64,000 bases of DNA from positions 41,984,603 through 42,048,602 of the forward strand of contig NC_135715.1 of assembly GCF_964656455.1 (NCBI RefSeq). The letters are read 5' to 3'. The position numbers and the translations under genes were made by a program. Source of the DNA: Halichoerus grypus (taxonomy: Eukaryota > Chordata > Mammalia > Carnivora > Phocidae). The notes beneath the pieces are model-generated. The model was not told the origin of the DNA and did not search any database. It saw only the letters and a program-made list of their open reading frames with translations. This document shows, piece by piece, positions 13,301 through 22,479 of the stretch; the first letter of the stretch is position 1; each line of letters begins with the position of its first letter.

Positions 13301-14491
13301 AACACTGAAGAGAGTAATCAAAAAAGAGAAAGAGAAGAAGAAACAGAGATGAACTACAAAAACAGCAAAAAACATTTTTAAATGACAATAAATATACACT
13401 TATCAGTAATTACTGTAAATGTAAACAGACTAAATTCTCCAATCAAAGGACATAGAGTGGCTGAATGATAAAAAAAAAAAAACAAGACATATCTACATGC
13501 TGCCTAAATGAGACTCACTTTAGAAGAACCGCACAAACTGAAAGTGAAGGGATGGAAAAAGATACTCCATGAAAATGGAAACAAAAAGAAAGGTGGTGTG
13601 TAACTATATTCTTATTAGTCAAAATAGCTTTTAAGACAAAGACTGTAATAAAAGACAAGGGGGCACTACATGATGATAAAGGAGTCAACATAGCAAGAAG
13701 ATACAATATTTATAAATACATATGCACCTAACACAAGAGCACCAAAACATATAAATAGAATATCAACAGCTCTAAAGGGAGAAATTCACAGGAATACAAT
13801 ACTAGTATGGGATTCTAATACCCCAGTAACATTAATAAATGGATCATCCAGACAGAAAATCAATAGGGAAACATCAGCCTTAAATGACAAATTAGACCAG
13901 ATGGGCTTAATAGATATATACAAAACATTTCATCCAAAATCAGCAGAATACACATTCTTCTCAGGGGCACATGAAACATTTTCCAAAACAAATCATATGT
14001 TAGGCCACAAAACAAGTCTCAGTAAATTCAAGAATAATGAAACTGTATCAAGCATCTTTCCAATAACAATGGTATGAAACTAGAAATAATTTATAATAAG
14101 AAAACTGGAAAAACTACCAATACACAGAGATTACACAACTTGCTACTGAAAAAAAGCACTCAACAAAATTTAACATCCATTTACGATTAAAAACGCTCAA
14201 CAAAGTAGGTATACAGGGAACATACTTCAACATCATCAAGGCCATATATGACAAACCCACAGCTAATATACTCGGCTGTCAAAACCTGAAAGCTTCTCCT
14301 CTAAGACCAGGAATAAGAAAAGTAGGGGTGCCCGGGTGTCTCAGTCAGTTATGCATCTGACTCCTGATTTTGGCTCAGGTCATGATCTCAGGGTTATGAG
14401 ATTGACCCCGAGGTCAGGCTCCACATTGGTTGTGGAGCCTACTTAAGATTCTCTCTCTCCTTCTCCCGTACCCCCTCTCCCTTCTCCTTGT

Positions 14492-14530
<39 letters not shown>

Positions 14531-15652
14531 AGGAATAAGACAAGTATGCCCATATCCAGTTTTATTCAACACAGAATTAAAAATTCTCACCAGAGCAATT
14601 GGGCAAGAAAAAGAAATAAAAGGCACCCAAATTGGGAAAAAATAAAACTTTCACTATTAGCCAATGATACTACATATAGAAAACCCTAAAGACTCCAGCA
14701 AAAAAACTGTCAGAATAAGTGAATTCTGTAAAGTTGTAGGATACAAAATTAATACAAAAAATGTTACATTTCTATACACTAATAAACTATCAGATAGAGA
14801 GATCAAGAAAATAATCCATTTATAGTTGCATCCAAAAAAGTTATAAAATACCTAGGAATGAATTTAATCAAGCAGGTGAAAGACATGTACTCTGAAAACT
14901 CTAAGACACTGATAAAAGAAACTGAAGAAGACACAAATAAATGGAAACTATTCCATGCTCATGGAATGGAATAATTAATATTGTTAGAATGTACATATTA
15001 CTAAAGTAATCTATTTTGTGATCTAGTAAATTAAATCTAGATTTAATGCAATCCCTATCAAAATTCCAATGGTATTTTTCACAGAGCTAGAATCAATAAT
15101 TCTAAAATTTGTATGGAACCACAAAAGACCCCGAATAGCTAAAACAATCTTAAGAAGAACAAAGCCAGGGGTATAATACTCTCTGATTTCAAACTATATT
15201 ACAAAGCTATAGCAACCAAAACAGTATGATACTGGCATAAAAACAGATACATAGATCAATAAAACAGAATAGAGAGCCCAGAAATAAACCTGCACATATA
15301 TGGTCAATTAATCTATGACAAAGGAGGCAAAAATACACAATTGAGAAAGGACAATCTCTTCAATAAATGGTGTTGGGAAATCTAGACAGCGACATGCAAA
15401 AGAAAGAACCTGGACCATTATAATACACCATGTAAAAAAATTAATTCAAAATAGATTAAAGATTTCAATGTAAGACCTGAAATCATAAACTCCTCTAAGA
15501 ATATATAGGTGATAAACTCCTTGACATTGGTCCAAGTGATATATTTTTGGATTTGACGCCAAAGGCAAGGGTACAAGCTAAAATAAGTAAATGGGACTAC
15601 ATAAAACTAAAAAGCTTTTGCACAGTGGAAGAAACCATCAACAAATACTAAA
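10312..15652 (+). mobile_element. Near full-length but defective LINE-1 (about 5.3 kb including a SINE)
   Basis: It starts with a 5'UTR-like 'GGGGTCCAAGATGGAGGT' (10315). The ORF1-side region runs about 12010-13120 ('CTAAAGGAGTTCATCATTAC' at 12866). ORF2 endonuclease sequence lies about 13590-14140. A junction near 14145-14150 then skips the central ORF2 part and resumes within the reverse-transcriptase domain ('GGTATACAGGGAACATACTT' at 14207). After a SINE it continues to the C-terminal region ('AAAGCTTTTGCACAGTGGAAG' at 15611). The catalytic Ala-Asp-Asp is degraded to Ala-Asn-Asp near 14660. Many stops make it inactive. Confidence 0.85.
14325..14530 (+). repeat. Older SINEC copy inserted in L1
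   Basis: Diverged head GGGGTGCCCGGGTGTCTCAG, 'TCTGACTCCTGATTTTGGCTC' and 'TACTTAAGATTCTCTCTC' place it with the older SINEC type. The tail is A20 followed by an A/G-rich run. It is flanked by a 16-bp duplication (14309-14324 and 14531-14546, AGGAATAAGAAAAGTA versus AGGAATAAGACAAGTA). The host L1 reads continuously across the duplication. Confidence 0.92.
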
Positions 15653-15795
15653 AATTACATGTCAACAAATTAGACTGCCTAGAAGAAGTGGATAAATTCT
15701 TAGAAACATACAATCTACCAAGACTGAATCATGAAGAAACTAAATATGAACAGACCAGTTATGAGTAAGGATGTTAAAGCAGTAATCAAAAACAT
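15653..15795 (+). mobile_element. Displaced central ORF2 block of LINE-1
   Basis: The run from 'GTCAACAAATTAGACTGCC' (15661) through 'ACCAAGACTGAATCATGAAG' (15718) to 'GCAGTAATCAAAAACATTA' (15779) is the ORF2 stretch between endonuclease and reverse transcriptase. That is the very region missing at 14145-14150 in the upstream copy. It sits on the same strand but 3' of the C-terminal region, so it is out of order. Either it is a second L1 fragment or the L1 was rearranged. Confidence 0.75.
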
Positions 15796-16018
15796 TATAT
15801 TCATTACAACACATATAACTTTTGCTAGCAGGCATGTAAAAGAACATTAATTTGCATATCTTGACATTTTTAATCATGTAAGAAACAGCAAAACAAATAT
15901 TTATCTAATCAGACCACAAAGGCTGTCAAAGGTAAATAAAGTGTTAATCTTAAATACATTGTACTCAAAGCATAACCATTTGCAAAAACAGAATTCCACA
16001 AAAGCCGATGATTACATT
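15796..16018. other. Short non-coding interval ending in a target-site duplication
   Basis: No gene recognised. It ends with the left duplication of the reverse SINE (16005-16018). Confidence 0.5.
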
Positions 16019-16428
16019 TTTTTAAAAGATTTTGTTTAGGGGTGCCTGGGTGGCTCAGTTGGTTAAGCGACTGCCTTCAGCTCTGGTCATGATCCCGGAG
16101 TCCCGGAATCAAGTCCCACATCGGGCTCCCTGCTCAGCGGGGAGTCTGCCTCTCCCTCTGACTCTCTCCCCTCTCATGCTCTCTCTCATTCTCTCTCTCT
16201 CAAATAAATAAAATCTTAAAAAATAATACAAATAATAAAGATTTTATTTATTTGAGAGAGAAAGAGAGACAGAGATAGCGACAGAAGATAGAGCATGAGC
16301 AGGGAGGAGAGGGAAAAGCAGGCTCCCCACTGAGCAGGGAGTCCAATGCAGGACTCAATTCCAGGACCCTGGGATCATGACCTGAGCTGAGGGCAGACAC
16401 TTAACCAACTGAGCCACCCAGGCGCCCC
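16019..16428 (-). repeat. Reverse SINEC interrupted in its tail by another SINE
   Basis: The body at 16236-16428 reads in reverse ('AAGATTTTATTTATTTGAG' to 'GAGCCACCCAGGCGCCCC'). Its duplication CGATGATTACATTT (16005-16018) / CGATCATTACTTTT (16429-16442) spans both SINEs, so part of its T-rich tail lies to the left of the inserted copy at 16019-16038. This reverse element was therefore there first. Confidence 0.9.
16039..16235 (+). repeat. Forward SINEC nested in the tail of the reverse SINEC
   Basis: Full-length copy of the 'GACTGCC...GGGGAGTCTGCC' type. Its own duplication was copied from the tail of the older SINE: AAAGATTTTGTTTA (16025-16038) versus AAAGATTTTATTTA (16237-16250), one mismatch. 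It points away from the older element, giving a head-to-tail-opposed pair that can form a long imperfect hairpin. Confidence 0.92.
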
Positions 16429-16442
16429 CGATCATTACTTTT

Positions 16443-16811
16443 ATATTTAATTAGGGAATATATATATATATCAAGTAGTGCATATTATGTCTTAATATGA
16501 ACACACATATCTGTATAATTGCATAAATAGTAAATTTTTTCTAATTCTTCACAATATAGGAAAATTACTGAACGTCTAGCAATAGTTCTCAAGTTAATTG
16601 AATTTCTTGGCATTCTTTTATTCCATTCTCTAAACTACCAACAGAAAATAAACAGTTTTTAATTGTATCATGATAGAAAATGAATTTCACTATTTGCTGA
16701 AGAACAAATCCAAGCTAATACTTGTAAATTTTCTTTAAAGAACCAAAATTAAAATTAGCTTAAAAAACATTGTGGATTCAGCATAAAATTTATTTAAAAA
16801 CATATACACTA
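16443..16811. other. AT-rich non-coding interval
   Basis: A short (TA)n run lies at about 16459-16471. I see no gene or classifiable repeat. Confidence 0.5.
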
Positions 16812-17005
16812 AAATGGTGGTTCTCAGACTTTACAATGCTTAAGAATCATATGGAGAACTTGTTAAAAGAATTTCTTGACTCAGCCCCAGATAATTCAGG
16901 TTGTGTATGTGAAGGTGGGAGCTATGAATCTGTGTTTCTAATACATTTATAGGCAATACTGATGCTGCTAGCCCTAGAAACATTATTTGGAAACTACTGT
17001 TTTAA
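16812..17005 (+). mobile_element. MER5A-like hAT-Charlie DNA transposon remnant
   Basis: It starts 'AATGGTGGTTCTCAGACTTT', passes 'GGAGAACTTGTTAAAAGAAT' and 'CTCAGCCCCAGATAATTCAG', and 'GAATCTGTGTTTCTAATAC', and finishes 'TTGGAAACTACTGTTTTA'. The start and end are imperfect inverted repeats of each other, as in MER5A. It is a non-autonomous, ancient mammal-wide element with no coding capacity. Confidence 0.8.
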
Positions 17006-17184
17006 AACACCAAGCATTTTCTGAAGATTTTGAGCAGATGTTAGGGGGGAAAATGGTGATTAAAAAGATAAAACAGATACTTACGAGTTATTTTTCCTTA
17101 GAATTAATAACAAAATGAAAAACTTTGTTAATGTACTTATAAAAATAAAAGATTCTAATTCAAACTCAGGAAAGAATGGATGAA

Positions 17185-17375
17185 TCACGCCTAGATTTTA
17201 ACATTAGCTCTACCCATTAGTTTGTGACTTTAAGTTACTGAAATTTCTCGGACTCAGCCTCTCTCTGCTATGTGCCTCTATTAAAATATAAAATATTGTG
17301 AAGAAGAGCAAATAAGTCTTTGGGAAATTGCTTTAACTAAAGCTAATCCCTGATATGTGCCTTGGCATGGATATT
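17185..17375 (+). repeat. MIR-like ancient SINE remnant
   Basis: The order 'TAACATTAGCTCTACCCATTAG', 'TTTGTGACTTTAAGTTACT', 'GGACTCAGCCTC' and the downstream 'AATCCCTGATATGTGCC' corresponds to the MIR core: tRNA-like part, 'TGTGTGACCTTGGGCAAGTTAC' homologue, and L2-like 3' end. Highly diverged; the assignment rests on the order of short matches. Confidence 0.6.
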
Positions 17376-18638
17376 ATCTTATAAAAGAATATTTTAATGA
17401 ACTAATGTCTGTCTCAAAAAGCCATTGTTGAGCTTTATTTATTCGTGAATTATATAGGATCATGCTTTATTCTCTAATTTTCATTAATGTTTAAGTTGGA
17501 AGACTTTTGTCAATCGGCTTACCTCTGTTTTTAACCATTCAATATATCGCCATGTAAAAATAAAATGACATCAAAATCATTTATCCTAATAGACTGTGAT
17601 GTTAAATAGAAATATTTCTGAAAGTTTTAGATGTCTAACTATTTATATTTATCTGACACTAGGATTAAAGTCTGGGGGGATGTAGGTGGGAAGAATGATC
17701 AAGTGTCTGGATTCATAATTTGTTAACTATAAAATGCCTCTCTCAATTTTACTCTATCCCTTCCATTTTCAATTTAATAGTTAACACATTAACCTCCTCT
17801 GCTAAGGGATAAAGAGGCATTATTAGTCTGAACTCATTTTACTAATCCATTATCTTTTGATATATTTTAATGACAAGTGATAAGATGTATGTGACCAAGT
17901 TGGATGAGTCCTAAGAATAATTCTATAGAAAAATTCTGGAACAGATTTCATTCAAGATAAAAACACACAAAAAAGGAGACTAGTCCTATATAAAAAGAAA
18001 AAGACATTTTTTGCCTATACCTCCCTTTAAGACGGAATGTGTGGTATGACTGGGGCTGCAGGAGCCCTCTCGTAAACATGAGACAACAAGCTCCCTTTCT
18101 CCAGGTACTTTGTAATGTGAAATAATGGAATATCTTGAGTGAGTGAACCACTGTTGGTCCAATGAACTGCTATTTGCTGCCAAAATTTTACAACTAGTAA
18201 AGAATTTTAATGTATTTTAGCAGCTATGTTCAACATTTTTTAAAGGAAAAGTGATTTGCTGAACTAAACTAGTCTCACAAAAATACGATATATGCATATA
18301 GGATATTTAAGATATATGGAACAGCATTTCACTGAACTGATCTGCATGTACATTCTCATACTACATCAAAAATTCATGGAAGAGGCAGTGATGTCATCAC
18401 AGACCTCAGTCTCCTTTTTGTGAATAGTAACTGTCATCTCATTACTTGTCTCAATATAATAGGAAAAAATACATATATTTTAAGATATAAATCCAGAGCA
18501 ACCAAACAAATAATTTTTCCTTATTTAAACATGTTACTATTCACATATAAAAATGATTATTTAGATTGGAAAATAAGAGATTTATAAATCAAATGTAGAA
18601 AAAAAATACTCCACTCCTGTTAAAACTGCTGTCTCTTT
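17376..18638. other. Non-coding interval, no gene recognised
   Basis: AT-rich unique-looking sequence. Two overlapping short reverse frames (17948-18183) carry no recognisable motif. Confidence 0.5.
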
Positions 18639-18835
18639 GGGGCCCCTGGGTGGCTCAGGGGGTTAAGCATCTGCCTTCGGCTCAGGTCATGATCCCAGGG
18701 TCCTGGGATTGAGTCCCGTATCGGTCTCCTTGTTCAGTGGGGAGCCTGCTTCTTCCTCTCCCTTTGCCCCTCTCCCCCACTCATGTTCTCTCTTGCTTGC
18801 TCTGCTCTCTCAAATAAATAAATAATAATCTTAAA
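18639..18835 (+). repeat. SINEC, moderately diverged
   Basis: Head GGGCCCCTGGGTGGCTCAG, box B region GGGATTGAGTCCCG, 'CAGTGGGGAGCCTGCTTC', then a CT-rich body and AAATAAATAAATAATAATCTT. The duplication is 17 bp with two mismatches (18622-18638 and 18836-18852, sharing TGTCTCTTT), so it is older than the perfect-duplication copies. Confidence 0.93.
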
Positions 18836-18852
18836 AAAACTATTGTCTCTTT

Positions 18853-19480
18853 ATCACTACTGAAAAATATGTATGTTATATACATATTAATATATTCATG
18901 TGAACAAGCCTGTATATACATACATACACAAATATGGAGAAATACTATTTTTTCTTTAGTTAAAATAAAATCTTATAAAGAACACCATTTCATTTTTATC
19001 ACAATTGTAAATGCCATTTTTCAAACAGAAAAACTATGCATGTGCTATTAATAAAGGCATGTACACTTGCAACTAGTAGTTAATTAAGTTCTGGACATCT
19101 GATGCACAGCATAGTGATAACAGTCAATAATACAGTATTATAAACTTCAAATTTGCTAATAGAGTAGATCTTAAACGTTCTTACCCCCCAAAAAAAGAAA
19201 TAGTAATCATGTGACATGATAGAGGTGCTAGCTAACATTAATGTGGTAATCATATTGCATTATATAAATGTGTCAAATCAACATGCTGTACATCTTAAGA
19301 GTAGTTTTAAATTTTTTAAGTGGCTGAAAAATGTGAAAGAAAAATAATATTTCCTGGCATGTGGAAATTATATGAAATTAAAATTTCAGAATCTATAAAT
19401 AATATTTTTGGAACATAAGTTCTTTTTTTTATTGTGGCAAGAACTCTTAATAGGAAATATATCCTATTAACACAATTTTA
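18853..19480. other. AT-rich non-coding interval
   Basis: The stretch near 19070-19330 ('TAGTGATAACAGTCAATAATA', 'AGAGGTGCTAGCTAACATTAA') is similar in type to the terminal part of L1 elements in forward orientation. I treat it as a probable but unproven L1 3' fragment. No gene seen. Confidence 0.5.
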
Positions 19481-19657
19481 TTTTATTTTATTTTTTTATT
19501 TTTTTAAAGATTTTATTTATTTATTCATTAGAGACAGAGAGGGAGAAGCAGGCTCCCAAGGAGCAGGGAGCCCGATGCGGGACTCGATCCCAGGACCCCG
19601 AGATCATGACCTGAGCCGAAGGCAGACGCTCAACCATCTGAGCCACCCAGGCGCCCC
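19481..19657 (-). repeat. SINEC, reverse, slightly shortened body
   Basis: T-rich tail, 'AAAGATTTTATTTATTTATTC', a short polypurine body lacking most of the CT/GA stretch, then the head 'GAGCCACCCAGGCGCCCC'. A perfect duplication TATTAACACAATTTTA lies at 19465-19480 and 19658-19673. Confidence 0.94.
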
Positions 19658-19689
19658 TATTAACACAATTTTAAGTACACAATAAAATA

Positions 19690-21060
19690 TATAGACAAAA
19701 TGTACACACATCTCTAAATCTTATTTATCTTGATTAGCTGAAACTTTTTACCCACTTTGTACAGTAACTTCTCATTTTTGTCTCCTCCCAGGCATCACTC
19801 TACTCTCTGTCTCTGAGTTTGACTATTTTAGATACCTCATCTGAGCCGAATCATACAGGAATTGTCCTTTTATAACTGGATTTTATGTGGAATAACATCC
19901 TACAGGTTCATCTGTGTTATTCAAAATGGTACGATTTTCATATTTTCAAAGCTAAATATTATTCCACTGTGTGTGTGTGTGTGTGTATGTGTGACAATTT
20001 CTGTATCTATTAGTCTGACAGATATTTAAGTTGTTTCGTATCTTGGCTGTCATGAAAAATGCTTCAGTGAACACAGAAGTGCAGATATATCTTCCAGATT
20101 CTGGTTTTAATTCCTTTGGATATATATACTCCCCAACGGAATTACTAGATCATATGGTAGTTCTATTTTTAATTTTTTCAGGAATTTCCACACGGTTTTC
20201 CATAGCAGCTACACCATTTTACATTCTTATCAATAGTACACAGGGTTCCAATTTCTTCACATCCTCACTAATGCTTATTACTTTTGTTGTTTTGATAATA
20301 TCCATCCTAATAGGTGTAAGATGATATCTCATTGTGGTTTCGATTTGCATTTCCCTGACAATTAGTAATGTTGAGCTTTTTTCTTTTTTTCTTTTCATAT
20401 ACCTGCAAGCTATTCATATGTAGTCTTTGGAAAAAATGTCTATTCAAGTCCTTTGCCCATGTTTTAATCAGGTTACTTGCTTTTTTGCTATTGAGTTGAA
20501 GGACTTCTCTGTATGTTTTGGACAATTAACCCCTTTATTAGATACATGGTTTGAAAGATTTTTCTCCCATTCCATAGGTTGCCCTTCCACAGGTTGTTTC
20601 CTTTTCTGTGCAGAAGCTTTTTACTTTGATGTAGTCCCACTGTCAATTTTTGCTTTTGTTATCTTTGATTTTGGTGTTTTATCCAAAGTATCTTTGTCAA
20701 GATCAATATCATAAAACTTTTGCCTATGCTCCTATGTTTTCCTCTAGGAGTTTCAATTTCAGGTCTTATATCTAAGTCTTTAATCCATTTAGGTGTTTTT
20801 TTGTGTATGGGGTCAGATAAGGACCCAATCTCATTCTGTTGCATGTGGATATCCAGTTTTCCCAGTATCATTTGATGAAACTATCCTTTCCCCATTGTAT
20901 ATCTGGCAACTTTATTGAAGATCAATTGACCATATAGGCATGACTTTATTTCTGGGATCTCTATTCTATTCCACTGGTCTATATATTGTTTTTATGCCAG
21001 TATCACATTGTTATAATAACTGTAGCTTGAGGCCACAGAGCTTGAAGAGCCTAAAATATT
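19690..21060 (-). mobile_element. LINE-1, reverse: 3'UTR and C-terminal to mid ORF2
   Basis: Reading left to right gives the reverse complement of L1. The 3' end region comes first, then 'CACCATTTTACATTCTTATCA' (20211), 'GGTGTAAGATGATATCTCATTG' (20314), 'ATTTGCATTTCCCTGACAA' (20344), and 'TTTAATCCATTTAGGTGT' (20779). It ends in the reverse-transcriptase side near 21060. All frames contain stops. A (GT)n tract at 19968-19993 lies inside it at the L1 position that is normally a short TATATA run. Confidence 0.88.
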
Positions 21061-21174
21061 TACTATTTGTCCCTAGACAGTAAAGGTTCACCCACCCTGA
21101 ACTAGACAAAAATTTGACTTCAGGAGATATCCACCCTCACCATAATCCCAGGGAGAATTCTACTAGTGAATTAT

Positions 21175-21392
21175 TTTTATTTTTATTTTTTTAAAGATTT
21201 TATTTATTCATTTGAGACACAGAGATACAGAGAGAGAGAGAGAAAGCATGAGCAGGGAGAGAGGCAGAGGGAGAGGGAGAAGCAGGTTCCTTGCCGAGCC
21301 AGGAGCCCGATACGGGGCTCGATCCCAGGACCCTGGGATCATGACCTGAGCTGAAGGCAGACACTTGACCATCTGAGCCACCCAGGCGCCCC
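21175..21392 (-). repeat. SINEC, reverse, full length
   Basis: T-rich tail, 'AAAGATTTTATTTATTCATTTG', a GA-rich body and the head 'GAGCCACCCAGGCGCCCC'. A perfect duplication TCTACTAGTGAATTAT lies at 21159-21174 and 21393-21408. Confidence 0.95.
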
Positions 21393-21408
21393 TCTACTAG
21401 TGAATTAT

Positions 21409-22149
21409 GATACAAAGCCATTGTATCTAAAAATAGTGGTTGGCACTGCTATAATCCTTTGGATTGGTCATTGACCATGGAGGCCATGACCCATTGAAGT
21501 TGCTGGAGTCTAATCTCTTAAGCATCTCTGAGTAATATAGTTTTTATCAGCCCAATACCATCTTCCAAAGAAGGGTGCAGATGTGAGCTACTAACAGCCA
21601 AAAGTTGTTACTGCTAGGAAATTAGTGTCCTGGCCTGGTAAATGGCATCTGGGCAGTACAACAACAGCATCTGTTACAGACAGCAACACTAGTGTCTTAC
21701 TTATATGGAAATGCTTTCAGTGCAAGCCATGTGTCTGAATAGCCAGAATATATAATATTTGCATCCTTAAAACTCAAGAACTGATACATGTAGTGTTATA
21801 GCATTCTTAGGAATATAACTGGCAGCATCAATTACGATTACACATATGCATACCCTTTAAGCTAACAATCCCACTCGGGGAAATTTCTCTATCCATACAC
21901 CAGAAAATATTTACAAGGAAGTTTAATGAAACATTTTAATGATATTTACAAAGAGCTTATCACAGAAAAATTGTTGAACTGTTCATAATCAAATGAAATA
22001 AGCTAGAAAAATTGTAAAAATATATGCTAACATGTTAGCAAGAATTGTCTTTGAGTGATAAACAGTATTTGCTTCTCTCATTTCTTATTTCTGAATATGT
22101 TGTTTCTATGAATTATATATATATATATATGTCATAGATTGTATGAGCT
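21409..22149. other. Non-coding interval
   Basis: No gene seen. The part 21770-22110 ('AATCCCACTCGGGGAAATTT' at 21868) resembles an old L1 forward 3' region but is too diverged to call firmly. A short (AT)n tract lies at 22115-22131. Confidence 0.45.
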
Positions 22150-22479
22150 ATACAATCAATGGAATATTTAAAAATTTTTTATTATGGAAATGTTTAAACA
22201 TAACAAAAAAGAGAGAACACAGTAAAATAAATACCTGTACGCATCACTTAGATGTCAGTTGCTGACATCATGTCACAATTCTTTTATTTTATTGCTGTTG
22301 CTGAAGTACATTAAAGATACCAAGACATTTCACTCCCAAATACTTCAGAATTCATCTCTAAAACATAAAGATATTTCTAAATAACCAAAATATCATAAAA
22401 CTTCTAGCAAAATGATTAATTTGTGGATTTCACCTAATAACCATTCCTATTCAAATTTCCCCAATTATCTTTTTCTCAA
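22150..22479 (-). mobile_element. Old L1-type 3'UTR fragment, reverse (L1ME-like)
   Basis: The order 'TTTTTTATTATGGAAATG', 'AAAGAGAGAACACAG', 'CTGTACGCATCACTTAG', 'CATTTCACTCCCAAATACTTC', 'CATCTCTAAAACATAAAG' and 'CAAATTTCCCCAATTATCT' follows a 3'UTR type seen in old L1M/L1ME elements. The family name is from memory and uncertain. It abuts the next L1 copy in the same orientation. Confidence 0.55.
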
